Shown: positions 18,022 through 27,233, counted from the stretch's first letter. The stretch is 43,958 nucleotides of DNA from Neisseria iguanae (GCF_003013245.1 NZ_PXYY01000012.1:1-43958); one strand, 5' to 3'. Notes: generated by a model from the letters alone, not told the origin. Numbers and translations are program-made.

Positions 18022-19011
18022 ATGCTCAAACTATCCATGCTCAACCTTGTGCCCTTGCGCAAGGGCCAAACCCAAAAAGAAGCCATCGGATCTATGCTGA
18101 CGCTGGTGCAGACTGGCGAGCGTGTCGGTTACGAACGTTATTGGGTTGCCAGACACCATAATATATCCAACCTGCTCAGTTTGGCCACGCAATTGCTGGT
18201 CAGCCATATTTTAGCCAACACGCAAACCATCCGTGTCAGTACCGGCGGCGTCATGCTGCCCAACTGCAGCCCGTTGGTCGCGGCCGAATAATACGGCACC
18301 TTGGCGACCATGTGCGGCGACCGCATTGACTTAGGTGTGGCCGCCCCCGGGCACTAACCCGCGTACCGTCATGGCCTTGCGCCGCAATGTGCAAAACATG
18401 TCGGTAAACTTCCCGCACGACATCCAAACCATCCAACGCCATTTCGGCAGCACAGGCGAGCAGGGCCACGTTAAAGCCTATTTGGCGATGGATAAAAACC
18501 TACCGCTCTATATTCTCGGTTCCAGCATCGAAAGCGCGTATCTCACTGCCAAATTTAGTATGCCGTATGTGTTCGCCAGCCACTTTGCTCCGCGCATGAT
18601 GGAAATGGCAGTAAAAATATACCCCAACGGCTTTAAACCATCGAAATATTTAGACAAACTCGAAGTCATCATCTGAGTCAACATCGCCGCCGCCGGCGCC
18701 AGCGACGGAGCACATTTGCTGCATACCTCGCAACAATAACAGTTTCTCGGTGTGGTCAGCGGACAAATGAAGCCGCTGCAACTGCCGGTCGAAGACATGT
18801 CGACCATTTGGAGTTATGATCAAGAATTAGCTGTGAAACAAATGCCGGTCGAAGACATCGTCGGCAGCAAAGAGAGCGTGCGCGAGCAACTGCTCAATCT
18901 GCAAGCACGTGTTCAGGCTGATGATATTATGGCGTTGAACTATATATTTACGGCGAAGCCAAACAAGCTAACCTGTTTGAAATGTTAAAAGAAATTACCG
19001 ATACGCTGTAA
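18022..19011 (+). pseudogene. Decayed luciferase-like (LLM) flavin-dependent monooxygenase
   Basis: The first 89 codons are intact and clearly of the luciferase-like family (MLKLSMLNLVPLRKGQTQKE, GYERYWVARHHN, IRVSTGGVMLPNCSPLVAAE). A TAA then replaces the expected Gln codon, as the frame goes on with YGTLATMCGDRIDLG. A frameshift follows near 18345 (then PRTVMALRRNVQNM), and further stops interrupt at about 18674 and 18737. The final QANLFEMLKEITDTL returns to sense and ends at 19011. The whole length of a roughly 330-residue enzyme is still traceable, so inactivation is fairly recent. Substrate unknown. Confidence 0.85.
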
Positions 19012-19028
19012 AGGCTGGTTAACAAAAC

Positions 19029-19062
19029 AAGCCGTCTGAAAGAAAATACTTTCAGACGGCTT
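19029..19062. terminator. Inverted DUS pair, bidirectional terminator
   Basis: AAGCCGTCTGAAAG and CTTTCAGACGGCTT form a 14-bp stem between two convergent genes, the luciferase-like pseudogene and the antiporter gene. Confidence 0.75.
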
Positions 19063-19078
19063 TGATGATTATTAAGCC

Positions 19079-20497
19079 TTACAAAATCTCATACACGAAG
19101 AAAATCAGCGTGTGCAGGATAAACAATGGCGACAGGATACCGAACGACCACACCATATAGCCGAAGAAGCTCGGCATTTTCACGCCGCGTTGTTCGGCAA
19201 TGGCTTTGACCATGAAGTTCGGTGCGTTACCGATGTAAGTCAATGCACCCATAAATACCGAACCCATCGAAATAGCCAGCAGGGTATGGAACAGGGGGCC
19301 TGCCATCAAAGATTGCGCATCGCCACCTGCCATGTTGAAGAATACCAGGTAGGTCGGGGCGTTATCCAAGAAGCCCGATAATACGCCGGTCATCCAGAAA
19401 TACATGGTATTGAGCGGTTCTCCGGCGGCGTTGTGGACCATCGATACCACGCCGCGCAAGGCTCCGTTTTCACCGGCTTTTAAAATGGCTAATACCGGTG
19501 CGATGGTAATGAAGATGCCGGCAAACAGTTTGCCCACCTCGGTAATCGGTTCCCAGTTGAATTCATTACCGGCACGCACTTGCTTCGGTGTGATGAGCAG
19601 AGAAACTACTGCCAAAGACAGCAAAATTATATCGCGCACCAAATTTGGCAATAAGTAATGGCTGCCAAAGATTTCAAAGCCGGGATGATCCGGTTTCCAA
19701 ATGCCCGACATCAATACTGCGCCAACTACGCCCAACAGCAGAATAAAATTCACTTTGCCGAAAATCTGCAGCCTGCTGTCTGGAGACGGGTCGTGCGGCA
19801 CGATTTCATCGTCTTTTGAATACAGGTGGCGGTCTAGGAAGTAGAACACGGTCAAGAGAATCACCACACTGATGAGCACTGGCGGCAACATGTGAACCAC
19901 CGTCCACATAAAGTCAACGCCCTTCAAGAAACCTAAGAATAAAGGCGGGTCACCCAATGGGGTCAGACCGCCGCCGATATTGGCCACTAAGAAGATAAAG
20001 AACACGACCACGTGCACTTTATGCTTGCGGTTGTCATTGGCTTTTAACAGCGGACGAATGAGCAACATGGCTGCACCGGTGGTACCCATAACCGAAGCCA
20101 ACACGGCACCGATGGCAAGCAGGGTGGTATTGAGTTTGGCCGAGCCGTGCAAGTTGCCCCAAACTAAAATGCCGCCTGAAATGGTGTACAAAGCAAACAG
20201 CAACAAGATAAACGGAATGTACTCTTCCACCATGGCGTGTACTACGACTTGAATACCGGCAGTGAAGCCGAAATAGAGTACAAACGGAACTAAAAAGAGC
20301 ACCGTCCAAAAAGCGGTGATTTTACCGAAATGATGATGCCAGATTTTCGGCAACAGTAAAGGACCTAAGGCGATGGATAGCAGAATGGCTGCGAAGGGCA
20401 AACCCCAAAGCAGACTCAGCGAGTCGCCGCTGAAGTTGGCGGCTTGGGCAAACGCCGGCATCATCAGCATGGATAGGGAGAAAAGAGGTAGGCGCAT
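19079..20497 (-). CDS. NhaD-type sodium/proton antiporter (ArsB/NhaD superfamily permease)
   Basis: 472 residues with about eleven or twelve membrane helices and a Sec-like hydrophobic start ending in AFAQAA. The ion-transporter motifs are GGGLTPLGDPPLFLGFL, the charged VREYIPF-like MVEEYIPFILLLFALY, and near the end FLDNAPTYLVFFNMAGGDA and ALTYIGNAPNFMVKAIAEQ, both with the NAP signature of the NhaD group. Such proteins exchange sodium for protons; a citrate or other anion substrate cannot be excluded. It stands alone with a good AAAAAGGAAA site. Confidence 0.8.
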   Translation of the reverse strand: MRLPLFSLSMLMMPAFAQAANFSGDSLSLLWGLPFAAILLSIALGPLLLPKIWHHHFGKITAFWTVLFLVPFVLYFGFTAGIQVVVHAMVEEYIPFILLLFALYTISGGILVWGNLHGSAKLNTTLLAIGAVLASVMGTTGAAMLLIRPLLKANDNRKHKVHVVVFFIFLVANIGGGLTPLGDPPLFLGFLKGVDFMWTVVHMLPPVLISVVILLTVFYFLDRHLYSKDDEIVPHDPSPDSRLQIFGKVNFILLLGVVGAVLMSGIWKPDHPGFEIFGSHYLLPNLVRDIILLSLAVVSLLITPKQVRAGNEFNWEPITEVGKLFAGIFITIAPVLAILKAGENGALRGVVSMVHNAAGEPLNTMYFWMTGVLSGFLDNAPTYLVFFNMAGGDAQSLMAGPLFHTLLAISMGSVFMGALTYIGNAPNFMVKAIAEQRGVKMPSFFGYMVWSFGILSPLFILHTLIFFVYEIL

Positions 20498-20813
20498 ATG
20501 TTTCCTTTTTCTTATCGTGGTAAAACCTCAGGGCCGTCTGAAAAATGTACGACACTGCGCGTTAAGCTTTAAAGCTTGTCGCAAACGATTGTAAAGGAAA
20601 ATAGTTCTGGAAACTAGACTAAGAGTATCAGGCTGAATCAAATAAATGCGCTAAAAATTTTGCGGCAGATTGGACGCATTTTTGATATTTAAATAAAAAT
20701 TATTTAAAACAGTAGCTTAATTAAATAATAAAAGACTATCGAAAAATATTAACAAATTGCTTTTAACGCTTTTTTGCATCAATCAGCCTTGAGGCCGTCT
20801 GAAAGTAAGCCGG
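20498..20813. other. AT-rich intergenic region with a short palindrome
   Basis: Between the starts of nhaD-like and the end of the DUF454 gene. It has two single DUS (about 20533 and 20793) and a perfect 9-bp inverted repeat, TTTAAATAA with TTATTTAAA (20688-20708). The promoter of the antiporter gene should lie here, but I see no unambiguous -10/-35 pair. Confidence 0.5.
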
Positions 20814-21176
20814 CTATGCTTCCGGCAGGCGAATCATCCAAACCGCCACACAGGCGCAAAAGGTTGATGAAATCGCGCCAACCCACCAGCGTTCGGGAAA
20901 TTGCCAGAATAAAAACAAACAAGAAAACGTCATCATGCTCACGGCCAATACTTTGGCTTTGCGCGGCACGGCGTGGTTGTGTTCCCATTTTTGCACCATC
21001 GGGCCGAAGTAGCGATGCCGGTGCAGCCAGCGGTGAAAACGCGGTGATGCTTTTGCCCAGCAGGCTGCCGCCAGTAAAACAAACGGCGTGGTCGGCAGAA
21101 TCGGCAGAAATATACCGAGTATGCCCAACGTCAATGCCAGCGCGCCGCAAAGCCAGAAAAAATAACGGGTAATCAT
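20814..21176 (-). CDS. DUF454 (YbaN-like) inner-membrane protein
   Basis: 120 residues with a LTLGILGIFLPILPTTPFVL block near the start, the signature of the YbaN/DUF454 family, then AAACWAKASPRFHRWLHRHR. Hydrophobic segments lie at about 4-38 and 78-115. Function unknown; some homologues are encoded beside haem or anaerobic genes, but no such neighbour is seen here. The ATG at 21176 is only 4 bases after the DUF1415 stop and is preferred to the open frame extending to 21272. Confidence 0.85.
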   Translation of the reverse strand: MITRYFFWLCGALALTLGILGIFLPILPTTPFVLLAAACWAKASPRFHRWLHRHRYFGPMVQKWEHNHAVPRKAKVLAVSMMTFSCLFLFWQFPERWWVGAISSTFCACVAVWMIRLPEA

Positions 21177-21180
21177 GGTG

Positions 21181-21753
21181 TTATTCAGGTTTTTGAAATG
21201 GGCAGCACGGGATATCCAATTGATTCCAACCTTCTTGTCCCATGTCTTCCAATAAAGCAATATTACGCTCAAAAATCGCCGCTGCCTCGGGAAATGCTTC
21301 GGTGGCTTTGGCGATGCTGTCTTCCCGAATCAGATGCAGCGTCGGGTAAGGGGAGCGGTTGGTGTAATTGCTGATGTCGTCGGCTTCAGTGCCGGCAAAT
21401 TGAAAATCCGGGTGAAACGGCGCAATCTGAACCACCCCTTGCAGTTGGTTATCCGCGACTGCTTCGTCGGCAATATCGAGCATCTCGTTAAACAGCAAAA
21501 AATCGCCGAATAAGGTCGGATGCACCAATAAAGTAGTTTCCAATTCGTCGGCAGATGTCTCCCCCAAATACTGCAACTCTCGGTCCAAATCTTCCAGAAA
21601 GCCGTCTAAATGCGTGGTTTCGCTAACCACAATGCGCATGCGGTCTTTCACATACGGCGCTTTAGCAAACGGGCAGAGACTGAGACCGATCACGGCTTTT
21701 TCCAGCCATTGCTTGGTGTGGCCGATAACGGTTTGGGTTGCCGGAATATTCAT
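21181..21753 (-). CDS. DUF1415-family protein
   Basis: 190 residues, soluble and acidic. Family blocks are WLEKAVIGLSLCPFAKAP near the start, then TLLVHPTLF, VVQIAPFHPDFQFAGTEADD, NRSPYPTLHLIREDSI and the final IPCCPFQKPE with conserved Cys. Its function is not known. It lies 4 bases upstream of the DUF454 gene, so the two are likely one transcript. Confidence 0.85.
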   Translation of the reverse strand: MNIPATQTVIGHTKQWLEKAVIGLSLCPFAKAPYVKDRMRIVVSETTHLDGFLEDLDRELQYLGETSADELETTLLVHPTLFGDFLLFNEMLDIADEAVADNQLQGVVQIAPFHPDFQFAGTEADDISNYTNRSPYPTLHLIREDSIAKATEAFPEAAAIFERNIALLEDMGQEGWNQLDIPCCPFQKPE

Positions 21754-21800
21754 CAGATTTCAATTTATTTAAGAGTAATTCTCAGTTATTATAGCAAATA

Positions 21801-21835
21801 ACAAGGCTGTCTGAAGTAATTTCAGGCGGCCTTGT
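21801..21835 (-). repeat. Inverted pair of drifted DUS copies
   Basis: ACAAGGCTGTCTGAA and TTCAGGCGGCCTTGT form a 15-bp stem with one mismatch. Both arms have lost the exact uptake core (GCCGTCTGAA) yet still pair with each other, apart from one G-T. It lies 36 bases after the Lrp-type gene and may act as its terminator. Confidence 0.6.
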
Positions 21836-21870
21836 TATATTTGGTGCAAAGGATCAGTCAAAAGAAAAGG

Positions 21871-22353
21871 CTAATCCTGCTGCAAATGTGACAGCGGCAG
21901 GGCAGTGGTGTTTTTGATTTCTTTTAACACAAAGCTTGATTGTGCGTCTTGTACGCCATGATGGGACAATAAGGTATCCAATACAAAATGGGAGAATGCA
22001 TTCATGTCAGTGAAAAACGCATGCAGCAGATAATCGGTTTCGCCGGTGAGTGCGAAGCAGCTCAACACTTCCGGCCAATTCTGCACGGCTCGGGAAAAAT
22101 CGTCACGCGCATCGGCGGCTTTGCTTATGGAGACGCGGATAAATGCTTGCAAACCCAGCTCGACGGTAACGGGTGACAATAAAGCTGCATATTTGCGGAT
22201 GATACCGGCATCTTCCAATTGTTTCAGACGGCGTAAGCATGGGGAGGGGGAAAGGGCGACGCGCTCGGAAAGCTCGACGTTGGTCAGTCGGCCGTTTTCC
22301 TGCAAAACCTGTAAAATTTTAAGGTCTGTTTTATCCAAAGTAATTTGAGCCAT
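21871..22353 (-). CDS. Lrp/AsnC-family transcription regulator
   Basis: 160 residues. The amino-terminal winged helix shows LDKTDLKILQVLQENGRLTN and VALSPSPCLRRLKQLEDAGI; the RAM effector domain follows (TVELGLQAFIRVSI, FALTGETDYLLHAFFTDMNA), with the small-molecule site. In meningococci an AsnC/Lrp protein acts as a broad nutrient regulator responding to leucine and methionine; this is a likely orthologue but not proven. It is divergent from the gcvT riboswitch region, and a perfect AT-rich palindrome lies between the two. Confidence 0.9.
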   Translation of the reverse strand: MAQITLDKTDLKILQVLQENGRLTNVELSERVALSPSPCLRRLKQLEDAGIIRKYAALLSPVTVELGLQAFIRVSISKAADARDDFSRAVQNWPEVLSCFALTGETDYLLHAFFTDMNAFSHFVLDTLLSHHGVQDAQSSFVLKEIKNTTALPLSHLQQD

Positions 22354-22522
22354 TATATTATCTCCCTTTATTTCGTGCGGCCTGAGTGTTAAAAAAATGA
22401 AGGATAACAGTTTTTTATAATCTTAAGCTAAGTAAACTTAACATACAACAGTTCAATAAATAATCTTTAGAAAAATAATCTGTGTTAAAAACGGAGATTT
22501 AAGCTAAATTAATTTGTTAATG

Positions 22523-22546
22523 CTATTAATATTTTAATATTAATAG
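22523..22546. promoter_or_regulatory. Perfect AT-rich palindrome between the Lrp-type gene and gcvT
   Basis: CTATTAATATT and AATATTAATAG are exact inverse copies separated by TT. Its place upstream of both divergent units, with an Lrp-type regulator gene beside it, makes it a candidate operator. Lrp sites are AT-rich and loosely palindromic, so the assignment is plausible but unproven. Confidence 0.45.
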
Positions 22547-22611
22547 GCTGTTTAAAAATAATTCCAAAGACTGCTTGCCCAAAAAAAAGATTCACGCCAT
22601 AATCAGAAAAC

Positions 22612-22858
22612 GTGCAGGAGAGCGCTGCTTCTCAACTATAAGTAGCCACCGAAGGCGCAGACGCCCTTAAATCGCTCAGGTAAAAGGACTGCCCGTTGAA
22701 ATAAAACATCTGGAGAGAGGCATGATGCCACATCATGCCCACCGAAGGGGAGAAGGCCGTCTGAACCGCCATTCAGACACCCGTTGCCAAGTGGCACGCA
22801 ATGAGCAGATTGCGGTCGAAACGACACGGTGCCGAAAATCTCAGGTTCAAGGACAGAT
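22612..22858 (+). ncRNA. Tandem glycine riboswitch upstream of gcvT
   Basis: Two aptamers follow each other. The first (about 22612-22694) has GGAGAGCGC, CCACCGAAGGCGCA and ATCGCTCAGGTAAAAGGACTG. The second (about 22708-22858) starts ATCTGGAGAGAGGC, has an 8-bp P2 stem GGCATGAT/ATCATGCC, then CCACCGAAGGGG, and closes with AATCTCAGGTTCAAGGACAG. These are the conserved glycine-aptamer cores, and gcvT follows 78 bases later, as in other bacteria. The second aptamer is unusually long (about 150 bases): its variable P3 arm carries a complete AGGCCGTCTGAA and a chain of small hairpins. Confidence 0.95.
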
Positions 22859-22936
22859 AGGGCCATTCGTGCAGATAAAAACAGCAACGCACCGATGGCA
22901 ACGATATATACCCAATATATACCCGGAGAACTTGAT

Positions 22937-24037
22937 ATGACTGCCCTGAACGTCACCCCTTTTCATCAAAACCATGTGGAAGCAGGCGGCAAGCTGGTTG
23001 ATTTTGCCGGTTGGGAATTGCCTGTAAATTATGGTTCGCAAATCGCCGAACACGAAGCCGTACGCACTGATGCCGGTATGTTCGACGTATCCCATATGTT
23101 GGTTACCGATGCGGCCGGAGAACAAGCCAAAGCCTTTTTCCGCAAACTGTTAGCTAATGATGTCGATAAATTAGCCTTTGTCGGCAAAGCCTTATATTCT
23201 GCCTTACTCAATGACAACGGTGGTGTCATCGACGACTTAATCGTCTATCGCATGAACGAAGCAGAAACGCAATACCGCATTGTTTCCAATGGCGCGACCC
23301 GCGAAAAAGACTTTGCCCAATTCCAGAAAATCGGCCAGGATTTCGGTGTGAACTTGATGCCGCGTACCGATTTGGCGATGTTGGCCGTACAAGGTCCGAA
23401 AGCCGTAGCGAAATTATCAACCGTCAAACCCGAATGGGCGGAGCAAATCAGTGCACTCAAGCCATTCCAAGGATATGATTTCGGCGGCAATTGGTTTGTC
23501 GCCCGTACAGGCTACACCGGCGAAGACGGTGTGGAAGTGATTTTGCCGGCAACCGAGGCATACGAATTTTTCAAAGTCTTGCAAGCGGCAGGCGTGCAGC
23601 CTTGCGGTTTGGGCGCGCGCGACACCTTGCGCATGGAAGCCGGCATGAACCTTTACGGCAACGATATGGATGACGGCACAAGCCCGCTCGAAGCCGGTAT
23701 GGGCTGGACGGTGGATTTGAAAGACGAAGCCCGTGATTTCGTCGGTAAAGCCGCGCTGGTTGCGTTGAAAGGAAAAGGTGTGGCAGTGAAACAAGTCGGC
23801 TTGCTGTTAGATAAAGGCGGCGTGTTGCGTGCGGGCATGGAAGTCGTGACCGGTAAAGGCCAAGGCATCACTACCAGCGGCGTATTCTCACCAAGCCTGA
23901 AACAATCCATCGCCATTGCCCGTGTGCCGAAAGATTTTGACAGTGATGTGGCTAAGGTGTTGATTCGAGGTAAAGAAGTGGACGTGCGTGTGCTGAAGTT
24001 GCCGTTTGTGCGCAATGGTCAGAAACAATTTGACTGA
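22937..24037 (+). CDS. gcvT: Glycine cleavage system aminomethyltransferase (T protein)
   Basis: 366 residues, normal for GcvT. It carries [55 protein letters not shown] residues (here [20 protein letters not shown]), [16 protein letters not shown], and [20 protein letters not shown], all folate-enzyme signatures. It takes the aminomethyl group from H protein and passes the carbon to tetrahydrofolate. The frame extends to 22829 into the riboswitch, but [11 protein letters not shown] at 22937 follows GGAGA and matches the family start. Expression should respond to glycine through the riboswitch. Confidence 0.97.
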   Translation: MTALNVTPFHQNHVEAGGKLVDFAGWELPVNYGSQIAEHEAVRTDAGMFDVSHMLVTDAAGEQAKAFFRKLLANDVDKLAFVGKALYSALLNDNGGVIDDLIVYRMNEAETQYRIVSNGATREKDFAQFQKIGQDFGVNLMPRTDLAMLAVQGPKAVAKLSTVKPEWAEQISALKPFQGYDFGGNWFVARTGYTGEDGVEVILPATEAYEFFKVLQAAGVQPCGLGARDTLRMEAGMNLYGNDMDDGTSPLEAGMGWTVDLKDEARDFVGKAALVALKGKGVAVKQVGLLLDKGGVLRAGMEVVTGKGQGITTSGVFSPSLKQSIAIARVPKDFDSDVAKVLIRGKEVDVRVLKLPFVRNGQKQFD

Positions 24038-24044
24038 TGGTTTA

Positions 24045-24076
24045 TCAGACGGCCTAAAAATCAATAAGCCGTCTGA
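24045..24076 (+). terminator. Inverted DUS pair after gcvT
   Basis: TCAGACGGC and GCCGTCTGA form a 9-bp stem with a 14-base loop, 8 bases after the stop. No T run follows, so termination may be partial. Confidence 0.55.
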
Positions 24077-24340
24077 AACGATAAAATAGCCCGTTTAAAT
24101 TGATTGAAACTGCTAACTTTTGACAAGACGGCAGCCTATCCCCGTCCTGCGGGCGGGAAAAGAATAAGGGAAGGCGATTTTGTTACTTTAAGGGATTTTT
24201 ACAAAGGTAAGTTTTACAAACATAAAAATTTCAGATAAGCAAAGCCGCTTCCGAACAAAATATTTTTCAGACAGCATGTAAAAGGCCGTTTGAAAGCCCA
24301 TTAAACCCAATAACAAACCCTATCCTTTGAGGAGTTTTTC
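24077..24340. other. Intergenic region between gcvT and gcvH
   Basis: About 260 bases without a gene. A GC-rich inverted stretch (CCCCGTCCTGCGGGCGGG, about 24139-24156) lies in it, and a weakened DUS relative (GGCCGTTTGAAA, about 24284). The gcvH promoter should be in the AT-rich part. No riboswitch aptamer is seen here. Confidence 0.5.
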
Positions 24341-24724
24341 ATGAACAATATCCCAGCAGAATTGAAATATGTTGTCAGCCACGAATGGCTGCGCACTGAA
24401 GCAGACGGCACGGTAACTGTCGGCATTACCCATCACGCACAAGAATTGTTGGGCGATATTGTGTTTATTGAGTTGCCGGAAGTCGGCGTAAACCTGGCGG
24501 CTGAAGAGCAAGCCGGTGTGGTAGAGTCAGTGAAAGCCGCATCTGACGTGTATGCGCCGATTGCAGGTGAAATTGTGGCCGTGAACGACGATTTGCCGGG
24601 CGCACCGGAAACCGCCAACAGAGACCCATACGGCGAAGGCTGGTTCTTCAAAATCAAACCCGCTAATCCCGCCGATTTGGATGGTTTGCTGACTGCCGAC
24701 CAATACGCTGATGAAGTGGACTAA
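24341..24724 (+). CDS. gcvH: Glycine cleavage system H protein
   Basis: 127 residues, the usual length. GcvH carries the aminomethyl group on a lipoyl arm between P, T and L proteins. The lipoylation site is Lys65 in [15 protein letters not shown]; the flanking [20 protein letters not shown] and [15 protein letters not shown] are family signatures. A GAGGAG site precedes the ATG. It is separated from gcvT by about 300 bases and from gcvP by about 3.5 kb. Confidence 0.97.
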   Translation: MNNIPAELKYVVSHEWLRTEADGTVTVGITHHAQELLGDIVFIELPEVGVNLAAEEQAGVVESVKAASDVYAPIAGEIVAVNDDLPGAPETANRDPYGEGWFFKIKPANPADLDGLLTADQYADEVD

Positions 24725-24733
24725 TCTGCCGTA

Positions 24734-24775
24734 AAAGGCCGTCTGAAAAAGATGATTCGTTTTCAGACGGCCTTT
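24734..24775 (+). terminator. DUS terminator after gcvH
   Basis: AAAGGCCGTCTGAAAA and TTTTCAGACGGCCTTT form a perfect 16-bp stem with a 10-base loop, 10 bases after the stop and followed by T residues. Confidence 0.8.
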
Positions 24776-24793
24776 ATGCTTTGAAGAATACAC

Positions 24794-25390
24794 ATGAATT
24801 ATTGCGAATTTGTCCATAATCTGCCGCCCGATACCGATGACCCGAACAAATATTATCACGACCACCAGTACGGTTTTCCGGTTGACGACGATAATGCCTT
24901 ATTCGGCAGGTTGGTTTTGGAAATCAACCAAGCAGGTTTGAGTTGGACGCTGATGCTGAAAAAGCAAAACGCGTTTCAGACGGCCTATGCCGGTTTCGAT
25001 ATTGCCAAAGTGGCAGCGTTTGATGATGAGGATGTTCAAAGGCTGCTCAGTGATGCCGGCATTGTGCGCAACCGCCTGAAAATTAACGCGGTCATTCGGA
25101 ATGCGCGTACGATTTTGCGTTTGCAGGCCGAATACGGTTCGTTTAAAAACTGGCTTGATGTCCATCATCCCCGCGATAAAGCGGCTTGGGTAAAACAGTT
25201 TAAACAGCATTTTAAATTTGTCGGCGGTGAGATTGTCGGCGAATTTTTGATGAGTACGGGTTATTTGAAAGGTGCGCATAACGAGCGTTGCCCGGTTTAT
25301 CAGAAGACCTTGGCGGCATGGGCGAAGCGGGCGGAGGCTGTCTGCAAGGTTAGGGTAGGAGGTGATGGATTACCTGCGGCTTTGCACTGA
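24794..25390 (+). CDS. tag: DNA-3-methyladenine glycosylase I
   Basis: 198 residues. Tag removes 3-methyladenine from alkylated DNA. The helix-hairpin-helix family signature is seen as YHDHQYGFPVDDDNALFGRL and LEINQAGLSWTLMLKKQNAF, with the conserved SDAGIVRNRLKINAVIRNAR and FVGGEIVGEFLMSTGYLKGA near the end. The Cys/His zinc ligands near the two ends (MNYCEF; HNERCPVY) look intact. A DUS within the gene encodes FQTAY. It lies between gcvH and the gcvP-side pseudogenes and has no functional link to glycine cleavage. Confidence 0.93.
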   Translation: MNYCEFVHNLPPDTDDPNKYYHDHQYGFPVDDDNALFGRLVLEINQAGLSWTLMLKKQNAFQTAYAGFDIAKVAAFDDEDVQRLLSDAGIVRNRLKINAVIRNARTILRLQAEYGSFKNWLDVHHPRDKAAWVKQFKQHFKFVGGEIVGEFLMSTGYLKGAHNERCPVYQKTLAAWAKRAEAVCKVRVGGDGLPAALH

Positions 25391-26061
25391 ATATGAAAGC
25401 AGATACAAAACAATCCTGAGGCCATTTGTAACTTACACAAAGTAATCTTTACGCAACCTGTTGCCGGAAGTTTGCTGATTATCGTGACGGTGCCGTTTGT
25501 GTTTGGCCGGCTGATGCCGGGTATCTTTGATTCAGTGGCCGTTCTGAAAGGGTTCTGCCACGCAACAGCTGGTTGATATGGATGCAGTTGCCGCAAGGTA
25601 TAGCCGGTTAGATGAATCATGGCGGCGCAGGTAGGTCGGATTCTTGAATCCGACACTTGCTTAAAAAGCCATGAGACCGTTTAAGTTCAAATTAAAGTTG
25701 CCCTTGCGGGCGAAGGTAGGATACGGCGCATCCGACCTGTCCCGTGTGTTTGTTTTTGAGTTAATCAGCCATAGGGTGCTGATTGATAAAACGGATTATG
25801 CGGCATTGCAGCCGTTGCAGCAGACTGCGATAGCAATACCTTATTCTACAGAAAATCAGCCGGCAGCCTTTGGTTTTACTGCTTGAAAATGTAACGGGTA
25901 AAACGGCCGTACCCGGCCGGCTCCATATCTGCTTGCCAGAACATAAAAGATTTTCCATGCAGCCTGCCAATTCGGAGCCTTATGGCTGCTGACGATTTGC
26001 TGTTTGTCGGTAACGGACGAATGATTGGGGCGGAGTGTGGCGGTACCTCAGCAACGATAAT
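25391..26061. other. Non-coding region with gene debris and one repeat copy
   Basis: No intact gene. A short stretch at about 25460-25540 reads VAGSLLIIVTVPFVFGRLMP, a hydrophobic segment that could be the relic of a membrane protein, but no family can be named. The palindromic repeat at 25633-25738 lies in the middle. The rest shows no supported signal. Confidence 0.45.
25633..25738 (+). repeat. Second palindromic repeat family, copy 1 (about 106 bp)
   Basis: AGGTCGGAT at 25633-25641 is inverted exactly as ATCCGACCT at 25730-25738. The first arm also folds on itself (GTCGGATTCTTGAATCCGAC). Most of it matches, in reverse orientation, the stretch at 33196-33302, sharing GATTCTTGAATCCGACA and TTGCTTAAAAAGCCA. 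No gene inside. Confidence 0.7.
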
Positions 26062-27233
26062 ATGAAAATGAACAATCTTTTAAAAACCGCTGTTTTGCTG
26101 ACCGGGATGTCTGCCTTTTTACAGGTATATTCCGTGCAGGCGGTTTTACCGGTTTTGATGGCGGATTTGCAGGCCACGGCGGTGCAGGCAGGTTTGTCGG
26201 TGGGGGCGACGGTGTTGGGCGTGGCCTTGATGTCACCGTTTATGGGTATGTTGTCGGATGCCTTCGGGCGCAAGTTGTTTGTGGTCGGGTCGTTGATTTA
26301 TCTGGCTTTGCCGACCATGCTGCTGGCGTGGTCGCCGAATATTGAAATGTTTACGCTGTTGCGCTTTTTGCAGGGCCTGGCAGTGCCGGGGATTACGGTG
26401 GTGCTGATTGCTTAATCGGCGAAGAGTTTACCCAAAGCGAAGTCGTGCAGTTAATGACGATGTATGTGTCGGGCACGGTGTTGGGTGGGTTTCTCGGCCG
26501 TTTCCTGTTGGGGCATTTGGCCGATTGGTTTGACTGGCACACGGCATTTTATGTGATGGCGGTATTGAGTTTAGCTTGCGCGGTGTTTGTGTGGCAGCAG
26601 TTACCCAAATCGCAGAATTTTGTGCCCAAACCGAATTTTCAGACGGCCTTGAATACGTTGAAGTCGCATTTGCATAACCGCTATGTATTTGCCGCATGTT
26701 CGTTGGGTGGCTGTGTGCTGTTTTCTTTGGTCGGCTGCTTTACCTACATTAACCTGCATTTGGCGGATGCGCCCTATCATTTGGGCAGCAGCGCGTTGGC
26801 GAATATTTTTGCCGTGTATTTGATCGGCATGGTAATTACACCTTTGTCGGCCAGGCTGATGACGCATTTGGGCAGTGTGAAAATGATTTTGCTGGCGGCA
26901 GGCGTGTCGGTGATGGGGGTATTGCTGACTTTGTCGGCCGGTTTGCCGTTGATTATCGTCGGGTTGGTGTTGATGTCGTCAGGCATGTTCATCACGCAGG
27001 CAGCGACCATCAATTATATTGCTGCCAATGTCAAAGAAGGCCGTTCGCTGGCTTCTGGCTTGTATTACATGGCGTATTACAGCGGCGGTACGTTTGGCGC
27101 GTGGTTGTGCGGTTTGGCGTTTAAGGCCGCCGATTGGTACGGTGTGGTGTGGGCATTGCTGGCGGTGCAGGTGCTGGCCATCGGCATTGTGTTCAAAGGT
27201 ATGGCAAACAGGCCGTCTGAAACCGCTGCTTGA
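26062..27233 (+). pseudogene. MFS drug/sugar transporter broken by a one-base frameshift
   Basis: The first part encodes about 117 residues of a major facilitator: LPVLMADLQATAVQAGLSVG, then MSPFMGMLSDAFGRKLFVVG with the loop 2-3 signature. At about 26412 the frame hits a stop (GCTTAA); one base further on it continues as LIGEEFTQSEVVQLMTMYVS and runs intact for another 270 residues through all remaining helices to NRPSETAA. Loss of one T or A would turn a Tyr-Ile pair into the stop. Total length matches a normal 12-helix MFS protein of the YnfM/Bcr type. Apart from this single change it looks well preserved, so inactivation is recent, or the base was misread. Confidence 0.85.

Noticed and set aside
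22829..22936. Amino-terminal extension of GcvT
   Set aside because: It would translate the end of the glycine riboswitch; the family start and ribosome binding site are at 22937.
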